Source: JALONH01 sp046329235 (GTDB lineage Bacteria > Bacteroidota > Bacteroidia > Cytophagales > Cytophagaceae). From it: a stretch of 64,000 bases of DNA. Shown in pieces: positions 41,357 through 49,900 of the stretch (positions within the stretch are counted from its first letter, which is position 1; every line of letters begins with the position of its first letter). A program made the position numbers and the translations under genes. The stretch lies in contig JAXLVA010000001.1 in NCBI GenBank assembly GCA_046329235.1, positions 434,001 to 498,000 of the forward strand, written 5' to 3'. The notes under the pieces are model-generated. The model saw only the letters and a program-made list of their open reading frames with translations. It did no database searches and was not told the DNA's origin.

Positions 41357-43259
41357 GTGTGCCTGGAATGGTCATTCGTCCCTTCAGACACACTCTTGAA
41401 ATTAATGGAAAATTAGGACAGATTCAAGTCTTATTATCCACGGTTTAAGAGTGTTGAAGAATGGTTTACTGGTAAGGTGCAAGTCCTTATGTGGTGGAGT
41501 TAAGAATATAAATCACTAGCAAGTCGCAAGTTGGTTTGAAGTGATTCAAGCAATGAAGTAAGCGAGTCTGCGAATGTTGGTTCCTACGTACAGAAACTGT
41601 ATACAGAGGCTATTATGAGTGGTCAAAGTCGCACAGCAGACTAACGGCTATAACTCAACTTGTAGTAGTAGATACAGAGGATATCAACAGAAAGCGAATG
41701 TCCTTACCCGGGGAGGTCTTCTGATTACGAGCTAATCAAGAAGAAGTCAGCAGAGGTCATAGTAGTGAATAACAAACGAGCCAATGGAAAGATTGGAGGT
41801 CTCAGGAGTTCATGAAGGACTAAACGTTAAACGGTTTTAATTCGATAAGGAGTCATCGCACAGCCTTATCTTAAGCGAACCAAGGAAAGAAAAGCAGATG
41901 ATTGAAAAAGTAGTAAACAATAAGAACATGCTAAAAGCAATACGCCAGACGGTCTCTAATAAAGGGGCATCAGGTGTAGATGGTATGTCGGTCAGGGAAC
42001 TGAAAGACTACTATGTAAAGCATAAATCTTTGTTATTAAATTCTATTGTTAATCATCGGTACGTAGCACAAGCCATTCGAGGAGTAGAGATACCTAAATC
42101 GAATGGGAAGACTAGATTACTCGGTGTACCTACGGTGGTAGACCGTATGTTGCAACAAGCAGTAGGGCAAGTCATAGCACCATACTTTGAATTAGAATTT
42201 AAAGAGTATAGCTATGGTTTTAGACCTAAACGCAATGCACACCAAGCCATTCAACAATCACAGAAGTTTATTCACGAAGGCTATAGATATATTGTAGATA
42301 TAGACCTAAAGAATTTCTTCGACGAAGTAGACCATAGGATACTCCTTCAACTTGTCTACCGAAAGCTAAAATGCCCTACCACACTACGCCTAATACGTCT
42401 TTGGCTAAGAGCACCAATTTTAATAAATGGGAAACTGACCAAACGCATGAAAGGTATTCCTCAGGGCTCTCCGCTAAGTCCGTTACTATCCAATATCATG
42501 CTACATGAATTGGATTGCTTCTTGGAATGGAAGAAGGAAAAGTATGTACGCTACGCCGACGACTTTAGTATATTCACTAAAGGTAGAGGTCGTGCTCAAC
42601 AGATAGGTAATCAGGTTTATCTTTTCCTAAAGAACAAACTTAAGCTGACTATCAACAGAGATAAAAGTGGTATACGTAGACCTTCCCAATTTGAACTACT
42701 CGGACATGGTTTTGTGTCAAGCTTTGAGAAAGGTGCAAAAGGCAAATTTCAATTGGTGGTAAGTGAAAAGAGTATAGCAAAGTTGAAACGCGAGTTGAAA
42801 ATGATTACCCGCAAAACGAGTCCAATGAGTTTCGACGAACGGATACAAAAACTTAAACTTCTACAGCGAGGTTGGCTGAACTATTTTTGCTTGGCGAATA
42901 TGGCAAGCAAACTTCAACGTATAGATGCGTGGGTTCGTAACCGTTTAAGATATTGCATTTGGACCGACTGGAAAAAGCCAGAACGTAAGCGGAAGAACCT
43001 AGTGCGCTTGGGTGTTCCGTACGGGAAAGCGTATGCATTTAGTAGAACAAGAAAGGGAGGCTGGGCAATAGCGCAGAGTCCAATTCTGACGACTACTATA
43101 ACGCTAGACCGCTTAAGAAAACGAGGGTATGAAAGTTTAGAGAGCTATTATCAAAAAGTAAGTCCTATGTTTAACGAACCGCTGTATACGTGAACCGTAC
43201 GTACAGTGGTGTGAGAGGCGCACTCCGCTAGAATTCACTAGCGGAGCCGTCTACTCGAT
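41357..43259 (+). mobile_element. Group II intron, copy 2 (class C-like)
   Basis: A 1903-base intron of the same length as copy 1; the text appears identical base for base. All matched positions are offset by exactly 7231. It begins GTGTG and ends CTCGAT. The flanking exon sequences (CCCGTGT / TAGTGGC) differ from those of copy 1 (CGCCTGT / TATCGGT) except around the insertion point GT|TA. Confidence 0.88.
41898..43193 (+). CDS. ltrA: Group II intron reverse transcriptase/maturase, copy 2
   Basis: This encodes the same 431 residues as the copy at 34667-35962, with intact RT (YADD about 219-222) and maturase domains and no endonuclease domain. Identity of protein and surrounding RNA implies recent copying or gene conversion. 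As in copy 1, the stop codon falls within domain V. Confidence 0.95.
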   Translation: MIEKVVNNKNMLKAIRQTVSNKGASGVDGMSVRELKDYYVKHKSLLLNSIVNHRYVAQAIRGVEIPKSNGKTRLLGVPTVVDRMLQQAVGQVIAPYFELEFKEYSYGFRPKRNAHQAIQQSQKFIHEGYRYIVDIDLKNFFDEVDHRILLQLVYRKLKCPTTLRLIRLWLRAPILINGKLTKRMKGIPQGSPLSPLLSNIMLHELDCFLEWKKEKYVRYADDFSIFTKGRGRAQQIGNQVYLFLKNKLKLTINRDKSGIRRPSQFELLGHGFVSSFEKGAKGKFQLVVSEKSIAKLKRELKMITRKTSPMSFDERIQKLKLLQRGWLNYFCLANMASKLQRIDAWVRNRLRYCIWTDWKKPERKRKNLVRLGVPYGKAYAFSRTRKGGWAIAQSPILTTTITLDRLRKRGYESLESYYQKVSPMFNEPLYT

Positions 43260-43265
43260 TAGTGG
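43260..43265 (-). repeat. Core half-site at the end of the GNAT cassette
   Basis: TAGTGG after intron copy 2 restores GTTAGTGG with the GT at 41355-41356. It is the exact reverse complement of CCACTAAC at 43758-43765. Confidence 0.6.
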
Positions 43266-43284
43266 CTGCCGTTTTCTTCGGTCA

Positions 43285-43719
43285 CTATTTATGTGTCCAA
43301 AGCCAAGCATCACCAATTTCATCGTCTTGCACAATTTCAGTAAAAACAAAATTATTGTTTTCCAAAATTTTTGTTGAAGCATTTTTTTCAGGTGCTGTCT
43401 TTGCAGTAATTGTCAAACTTGGGTCTGCTTGTTTCGCAATTTTAACAAGTTCTTTGCAAGCGAATGAAGCAATGCCTTGCCCTTCAAATTCCTTAAATGT
43501 CCAATATGAAAGTTCAACTTTTCCGTCTATTGGTTGTCCAACGAAACTGCAAGAGCCAACAATTTTGTCTTGTCTAAAGATAAAGTAACCAACCCAAGGG
43601 AAGTTGTAACCGATTTTAGGATAAAAGTCGTCATACATTGCAAGTAGAGTTTGGCAGTCAGCCGAAGCATAAAGCTCGTTGGTTTTGTCCTCTTGTTGTG
43701 TAATAGGTACTAATTTCAT
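43285..43719 (-). CDS. GNAT-family N-acetyltransferase (cassette gene)
   Basis: The 144-residue protein has the GNAT layout: IGYNFPWVGYFIFRQDKIVGSC with the core GYFIFRQDKIVGSCSFVG (about 41-58), VELSYWTFKEFEGQGIASFACKEL with the acetyl-CoA loop EFEGQGIAS (about 76-84), and the ASTKILENNNFVFTE segment. This resembles RimJ/RimL-like acetyltransferases; the substrate is unknown. It is flanked by a matched pair of cores (GTTAGTGG / CCACTAAC), so it appears to be a single-gene cassette about 520 bp long without the intron. Confidence 0.88.
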   Translation of the reverse strand: MKLVPITQQEDKTNELYASADCQTLLAMYDDFYPKIGYNFPWVGYFIFRQDKIVGSCSFVGQPIDGKVELSYWTFKEFEGQGIASFACKELVKIAKQADPSLTITAKTAPEKNASTKILENNNFVFTEIVQDDEIGDAWLWTHK

Positions 43720-43757
43720 TTCGTCTATTTATTATTGTGTTGGTCGTTTTACGGTTG

Positions 43758-43765
43758 CCACTAAC
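43758..43765 (-). repeat. Core site at the start of the GNAT cassette
   Basis: CCACTAAC, which on the minus strand reads GTTAGTGG, the start of the cassette. The match to the other end extends to 12 of 14 bases (GTTAGTGGC--CCG). Confidence 0.55.
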
Positions 43766-43771
43766 ATATCG

Positions 43772-43795
43772 ATACACGCACTAGGGTGCATGTAT
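43772..43795. repeat. Short hairpin next to the first cassette core
   Basis: ATACACGCAC / GTGCATGTAT, 9 of 10 paired, with a TAGG loop, starts 7 bases from the core CCACTAAC. It lacks the TTGGCG arms of the other two elements. Confidence 0.45.
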
Positions 43796-44193
43796 ATTTC
43801 ATTTGTTGAACCTAATTTATATTGATTTTCAATGTTTTCAAAAAAAGCATTTCTATTCTTGGGCATTATTATCATCATAAAAACACATAAGATAAGTAGC
43901 GCACCGCTGTTATTCTCCTAAGTAAACCAGAAATAAGACTTCAAAACCTATTTTTATAGTTATATAAAGAGTATTTAAAATAGGATTGAGAGTATCTTCT
44001 TACTTCAATTTACTCAATAAAACGTATTTAAAGTAGTCTATCCGTCTCCATATCCGGTTATAACCGGATATATCCGTATAATATCCGTTTATAACCGGAT
44101 GTATACGTTTATTGAGACGCTTTTAAAATATTCTAAGATCTTTTCTTCTGAAAGGTTGCTCGTTGACACAACCTTGGATACTGTAGTGCTTTA
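43796..44193. other. Intergenic region with a palindrome cluster, no gene
   Basis: No credible ORF is seen. From 44013 to 44116 there are nested inverted repeats. The outer pair is CTCAATAAAACGTAT (44013-44027) and ATACGTTTATTGAG (44103-44116). Within it are CGTCTC/GAGACG and a perfect 22-base palindrome at 44050-44071 built on ATATCCGGTTA. A second imperfect palindrome at 44081-44102 uses ATATCCGTTTATAACCGGAT. Confidence 0.7.
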
Positions 44194-44202
44194 AAATAAA
44201 AA

Positions 44203-44223
44203 AAGCCGGCTATTAACCGGCTT
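44203..44223 (-). terminator. Terminator of the E2 acyltransferase gene
   Basis: AAGCCGG / CCGGCTT stem with a 7-nt loop; the minus strand continues with a T run (44194-44202). It lies 10 bases past the stop codon. Confidence 0.85.
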
Positions 44224-44232
44224 CTACATTCA

Positions 44233-45588
44233 CTAAACAAATATTTTTCGATTCACATCAAAGCCTTCTAAATAGTCGGCTACGCGGCGTACAAACATAC
44301 CTCCTAAAGAACCATCAATCACGCGGTGGTCATAAGAGTGGGATAAAAACATCATGTGGCGGATACCAATCGTATCTCCTTGTGCGGTCTCAATAACTGC
44401 AGGTTTTTTGATCACTGCACCTAAAGCTAAAATACCACACTGTGGTTGGTTGATAATAGGTGTACCCATTAAGTTACCAAAAGAACCTACGTTCGAAATA
44501 GTATAAGTACCACCGGATACATCATCCGCTGTTAATTTATTTTGACGTGCACGCTTAGCTAAGTCGTTTACCTTTTTAGTTAAACCTACAATGTTTAATT
44601 GGTCGGCATTTTTAATCACCGGTACTATCAAATTACCACTCGGTAAAGCTACTGCCATACCAATATTGATGTCTTTCTTCACGATGATGCGATCACCTTC
44701 CACGGATACGTTCACCAATGGATAATCTTTAATCGCTTTTACTACTGCTTCAATGAAGATAGGAGTGAAGGTTAGCGCTACCGATTCTCTTTCCATGAAA
44801 TCGTTTTTCCAACGGTTTCTCCAGTACACGATGTTGGTCACATCTGCTTCTACAAAAGAGGTTACATGGGGAGCTATGCGCTTGGATTCTAACATGCGCT
44901 CGGCAATCATCTTGCGCATACGATCCATTTCAATGATTTCAACGTTACCACTGGCAGAGGTAGCCGGCTTACTTACGTATTGCGGTTCCACTACTTTAGG
45001 TTGTTCGGTAGTTACCGGTGTTGCCACAGGAGCAGCTACGTTTGGACTTGGTGTTGCAGGAACTTGCGCTCTCTTCTTCACATAATCCAAAATATCATAT
45101 TTGGTTACGCGTCCGTCTTTACCTGTTCCTGAAATGGTATCCAATTCAGTCAACGAGATATTTTCTTGACGAGCAATGTTTAATACTAAAGGGGAAAAGA
45201 ATTTACTACCTGAAGACTTTTCAGTGACTACAGGAGTGCTTACTTTTTCAGCAGCTACTACCGCAGGTTTAGGTGCAGCAGCAACCACTTCCTGTTTTTG
45301 AACAGGAGCTTCAACGGTTACCGTAGGAGCAGGAGAGGTGCTATCACCATCTGTTTCGATAATAGCAATGGCATGACCGACTTGGACCACTTGACCCTTT
45401 TCAGCTAAAATTTGCTTCAAAATTCCTCCGTGAGGAGAGGGTACTTCGGTATCCACTTTGTCGGTTGCTACTTCTAGAACGGATTCGTCGGCATTGATCT
45501 TATCCCCCGGTTTTTTCAACCAGTTCAGGACAGTACCTTCCATGACGCTTTCGCCCATTCTAGGCATTACTAATTCTACTAAAGCCAT
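44233..45588 (-). CDS. 2-oxo acid dehydrogenase E2 (dihydrolipoamide acyltransferase)
   Basis: The E2 subunit moves acyl groups from its lipoyl arm to CoA in a pyruvate, 2-oxoglutarate or branched-chain 2-oxo acid dehydrogenase. The 451-residue protein has one lipoyl domain (lipoylated Lys in LEVATDKVDTEV, about residue 43), an Ala/Pro/Val linker, a peripheral-subunit-binding domain (about 133-170; SPLVLNIARQENI, GTGKDGRVTKYDIL) and a catalytic domain (about 215-450; MLESKRIAPHVT, SHSYDHRVIDGSLGGMFV). Which complex it serves is not decided by this sequence; no E1 or E3 gene is adjacent. Confidence 0.93.
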   Translation of the reverse strand: MALVELVMPRMGESVMEGTVLNWLKKPGDKINADESVLEVATDKVDTEVPSPHGGILKQILAEKGQVVQVGHAIAIIETDGDSTSPAPTVTVEAPVQKQEVVAAAPKPAVVAAEKVSTPVVTEKSSGSKFFSPLVLNIARQENISLTELDTISGTGKDGRVTKYDILDYVKKRAQVPATPSPNVAAPVATPVTTEQPKVVEPQYVSKPATSASGNVEIIEMDRMRKMIAERMLESKRIAPHVTSFVEADVTNIVYWRNRWKNDFMERESVALTFTPIFIEAVVKAIKDYPLVNVSVEGDRIIVKKDINIGMAVALPSGNLIVPVIKNADQLNIVGLTKKVNDLAKRARQNKLTADDVSGGTYTISNVGSFGNLMGTPIINQPQCGILALGAVIKKPAVIETAQGDTIGIRHMMFLSHSYDHRVIDGSLGGMFVRRVADYLEGFDVNRKIFV

Positions 45589-45619
45589 CTAAGCAGTCGT
45601 TAAATCTAAAATCAGGTTA

Positions 45620-45627
45620 CAAAAATA
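45620..45627 (-). promoter_or_regulatory. -7 promoter box of the E2 gene
   Basis: TATTTTTG on the minus strand, exact TAnnTTTG, about 31 bases before the ATG. Confidence 0.5.
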
Positions 45628-45686
45628 GCATTTTTTAGCATAAACCTCTGATTTCTGCTTATAAAGGTAAGGGGTTGAATGCTAAT

Positions 45687-46931
45687 TTATTGAAGGTGTT
45701 TTCGTAAAAGTTTGAAAACATTCAGAGCCGTTAAGCGGATATTAACGTCGCGCATGGCAGTTAATTGCAGTAATTGGGTGCTCACTTTGGATTCGGAGGC
45801 CACCGCAATCCAAACTGTCCCTACCGGTTTTTCAGGAGTTCCTCCATCCGGACCTGCGATACCGCTGGTAGCTATCCCGAAGGTGGTATTCATCTTTTGG
45901 CGGATGTCTTTGGCCATTTGTTCTACTACCGGTTCACTCACTGCACCATGTTTTTGTAAGATTTCGGATGGTACATCTAATAAGTTTGATTTCACCTCGT
46001 TGCTATATGCAATGACGGAGCCTTTGAAATAAGCAGATGATCCCGGAATTAAAGTAAGTAAATGAGCTACATAACCACCGGTGCAACTTTCGGCAGTGGC
46101 AATGGTGTAGTTGTTTTCTTTCAACCAACGAGCCGTAGAACTTTCCCAAGTCTCTTCATCAAAACCGTACACATGTGTTTGAATCAGCGGAAGTACTTGT
46201 TGGATTTGAACTTCGATTTCTTGCGACAGTTTTTCTCTGTTGGTTCCAGTTCCTGTCAATCGTAGTTTTACTTCGCCTGCGGAAGGAAGGTAGGCTAATC
46301 GAATATGTTCCGGTAAGTTTTCTTCCCAATCTTTAATGATGACAGCGATGGTGGATTCTCCAATGCCTCCTGTCTTAATCACGCGATGAAGAATGACAGG
46401 AGGGTTAAAATGTTGGCGTAATTTTTCTAATCCGCTATCACTTAAAATACCTTTCATTTCATACGGTACGCCGGGAAGTGATATGATTACTTTTCCTTCG
46501 TGCTCAAACCACATACCGGGAGCCGTACCGCGAGTGTTGGGTATGACCTGCGCATTAGCAGGTATGTCTGCTTGCGTTTGATTTAACGGTGCGAACTCTC
46601 TTCCTCGTTTTTCAAAGTAGGCGGCCAAGTAATCAAACACTTCTTGATTACGCGTCATAGGTACGTTGAAATATTCGGCTATCGTTTTCTTCGTGATGTC
46701 ATCGTTGGTAGGGCCTAAGCCACCGGTAATTATAACGATGGAAGCTTCAGCTAAGGATTCTTTTAATGTTTGAAGAATAATTTCTTTTTGATCACCAATA
46801 GATATTTTTTTCTTTACTCGAAAACCAAGTTTATCTAACTCTGCACTTATCCATTGGCTATTGGTATCCGTAATTTGTCCATACAATATTTCATCACCTA
46901 TGGTGAGTATGTTGGCATATATAGCAGACAT
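45687..46931 (-). CDS. cinA: CinA family protein (nicotinamide-nucleotide amidase)
   Basis: The 414-residue protein has the MoaB/MogA-like N-terminal domain (ANILTIGDEILYGQITDTNSQWI core TIGDEILYGQITDTNS, about 11-26; VIITGGLGPTNDDITK, 70-85) and the C-terminal CinA domain (TIATAESCTGGYVAHLLTLIPGSS core AESCTGGYVAHLLT, about 274-287; GIAGPDGGTPEKPVGTVWIA). CinA proteins cleave pyridine-nucleotide by-products (ADP-ribose pyrophosphatase and NMN deamidase activities). It begins 2 bp after the subtilase gene stop. Confidence 0.94.
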   Translation of the reverse strand: MSAIYANILTIGDEILYGQITDTNSQWISAELDKLGFRVKKKISIGDQKEIILQTLKESLAEASIVIITGGLGPTNDDITKKTIAEYFNVPMTRNQEVFDYLAAYFEKRGREFAPLNQTQADIPANAQVIPNTRGTAPGMWFEHEGKVIISLPGVPYEMKGILSDSGLEKLRQHFNPPVILHRVIKTGGIGESTIAVIIKDWEENLPEHIRLAYLPSAGEVKLRLTGTGTNREKLSQEIEVQIQQVLPLIQTHVYGFDEETWESSTARWLKENNYTIATAESCTGGYVAHLLTLIPGSSAYFKGSVIAYSNEVKSNLLDVPSEILQKHGAVSEPVVEQMAKDIRQKMNTTFGIATSGIAGPDGGTPEKPVGTVWIAVASESKVSTQLLQLTAMRDVNIRLTALNVFKLLRKHLQ

Positions 46932-46933
46932 GA

Positions 46934-49900
46934 TTATTCTTTAATGAGTTTGATGGTACGTTCCTCAGAAGAGGTGATGAGTCGTAATAGGTAAACACCC
47001 GGTGAGAACAAGCGAGTGTCGATCGTGAGCGCATCGTCCGCCGTAGGTATATAATCTTTTTTGGTAAAGACTACTTGACTTAAAGCATTAGTGATGACAA
47101 TATCCGCATGTTCATTTTCTTTTAAACGAATATCTACAGTCACATGTTCGCGAGTAGGATTAGGATATACTCGAAGTACTGATTGACCGCTGATGATAAT
47201 GGTTTGTTGGGTAGAATCCACGCAAGCATTGCCATAAGCTATTAAGGTAACAGTATAAGAGCCTGTTTGTACGTAATTGTGAGAGGGGTTGGTAATTTTG
47301 GAAGTGGTTCCATCTCCAAATTTCCATAGTACAGAATCAGCATGCATACTGCTATTAACAAAGTGCGTGGCTAATTGTTCTTGTAAATTAGTATTGGAAG
47401 TAGCCGCTACGAAATTAGCATCTACACTAGTAGCTTGTGACCAGTAATAATAGGCCACTGAGGACGGATAGAGTGAATCAATTCCAACTACGTAGATGGT
47501 GTCTTCGGTAGAGTAAGAGGGTAATGTATATTCTTTTCCGGTATGATCCGGAATGGAACTAGCCGTAGGTTCAGTTTGATAGAAGTTAAATAGTTGACCG
47601 GGTGAAGGTTGAATTGAAATAGGATCAGAATTATTAGAACAAACGGTTATGTTTTTATTCGATGGATTAGGAGTCGTATTTAACTCAATAAATTTATCCT
47701 TCGCTTTTTGAGCATAATTTTTTATTTGACCTAAACTATTACCGGCAACTAAGGCAAACGCTACATGAATAGTATCACCTTTTTTGAAGTTGTTGATGCG
47801 AATTCCATAAACCATACTCACATCATTTCCTGTAGTGGCTACACCTGCTTGCGGTCGACCGATACCGCTACTTAGCGTTTTGATTTTTTCGTTTAAAGTA
47901 AATCCATCGTTAGGGTCAATATTGTTTCCACCTACAAAGGAATTGTCCATGGCAAAGTAGTTAACAATAGGATCCTTAGTCAAAGCTACGATTCCGGCAT
48001 ATTGTCCACCGGCAAGTATGTTAAAAGCATAACCCATTTGTGAAGTGTAATCATAGTCTGTTCGGTTACGACTATAATCTTGAATGTCCCAATCTAAGAA
48101 CTGACCTACATAAATCGAATCATAATTTCCGGAAGACTGATTGATAATTTGGTAATGTAAGATGGTGGTATTTTTAAAATCTAATGTGTTGATGGTATAG
48201 GCATCTTGAATCACTTTTACACGTAGAGGATTCACACTATAGACGGAGGTATCTTTGAAACTTGATTGTACATGTTTATAAGAATAGTTGTCATTCACAA
48301 ACATTGGATTTTGAATGGGTTCAAAATCCAAGTTGCTAATACCTGCCGGGAAGGCACGCACGCAGTCAGATTGTTTGGAAGAAGAATGTGCAATCATTAA
48401 ACCACCTTCGTAAAGTACGGAAGATTCGGTACCGTTGATTTTGTAACCATGACCAACGGTGCTGTAAATATCTTGAAAACCAATTCGACCATTAGAGGTG
48501 ATGGTTGTTTTCATGTAGTCATTGTAAAGAGTCACATAGGATGGGTTTACCTTTACTTTGAAATATTCGTAATCGGTATAGTTTTTTAAAGGGTCAGAAA
48601 AACCTAATCGAAGTTCAATGATAGTATCCATGGCCATTCCTGGATGGATGTATATTTTGAATGGAGTGGCTCCTGTAAATTTAGTCGTTAAACTATCAAT
48701 GAAACCTGCTGCAAAATTATCTTGTGTAATTTCCACTAATGGGTTATCACTTGTTAATGTAATGGTCAGATTGTTCGTTGCGCTTAAGTAGTTTTTAAAG
48801 CGAATATTGATTTCGGTAGTATCACCGTTGAAAGCAAATACATCGTTGTCGCCCGTGGAATAAGCAGAATCAATACGAACGGCAGGAGAGTTGGTAATTG
48901 TAAGAGCTTTTAACATATTGACTCTACCTTTGCCTAACAATTCTTTATAAGCAGCATTTTCCGGTATGGTATCGATGACATCAGCAGTAACACGAATTAA
49001 TTCGGCTACTTGTAAAGCAGATAAATTGGGATATCTCGATCGGACTAAACCTGCCACACCGGAAACAATAGGGGCAGAATATGAAGATCCATCGAAATTG
49101 CCATAACTATTACCGGTGCCAGGGCTTAATGATTCAACATACATACCTTGGGCACACACGTCGACGGAGTGAGCCATGGTAGCCTTATAGCAACAGTACC
49201 ATCGGTTAAAGTCGGCTCTGGTATCTACATATGTTCCCTGTGAAGGAGCAAACATGGTATCCGATGCGGCAACGGATAAAACGTTTTTGTAAGAAGCCGG
49301 ATAAAAATCAGCAATGGTATCATCATTACCGGCTGCCGCTACAATGAGTACATCAAAATTGAAGACAGCATAGTTAATGATGTCTTGATTCATTTGAGAG
49401 TAAGATCCTAAACCACCCCAAGAAAGATTTAATATTTTACAACCGTGTTCGGCACCATAAACAATTCCTTCATATCCGGCAGAAATAGCGCCACCTGAAT
49501 TAGAAGCACCTTTAATTGCCATCACCTTACAATTATAACCTATACCGGTTAAACCTTTTCCATTATTAGGTGTAGCTCCTGTAACACCGGTAACTTCTCC
49601 GCCATGTTTACTTACGCCTACTTGCGGATTGTTATCATTATCGGCCACATCCCAACCATAATAGTTGTCGATATATCCATCGTTATCATTATCAATTCCA
49701 TCGATAGGGTCATTAGTGTTATGATACAAATTACCCACCATGTCTTCATGAAATAAATCTACTCCGGTATCAATGATACCAATAATTACATTCGAGTTAC
49801 CTTGTTCTACATCCCACGCTTCATAGGCTTGCATGCGCTCGATATAGCGCATAGGACCGTTGACTTGAGCTAATGGATCATTGGGTACAGATAAGGATTG

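Noticed and set aside
43285..43588. Plus-strand open frame over the acetyltransferase
   Set aside because: The minus-strand frame has a clear GNAT pattern; the plus frame does not.
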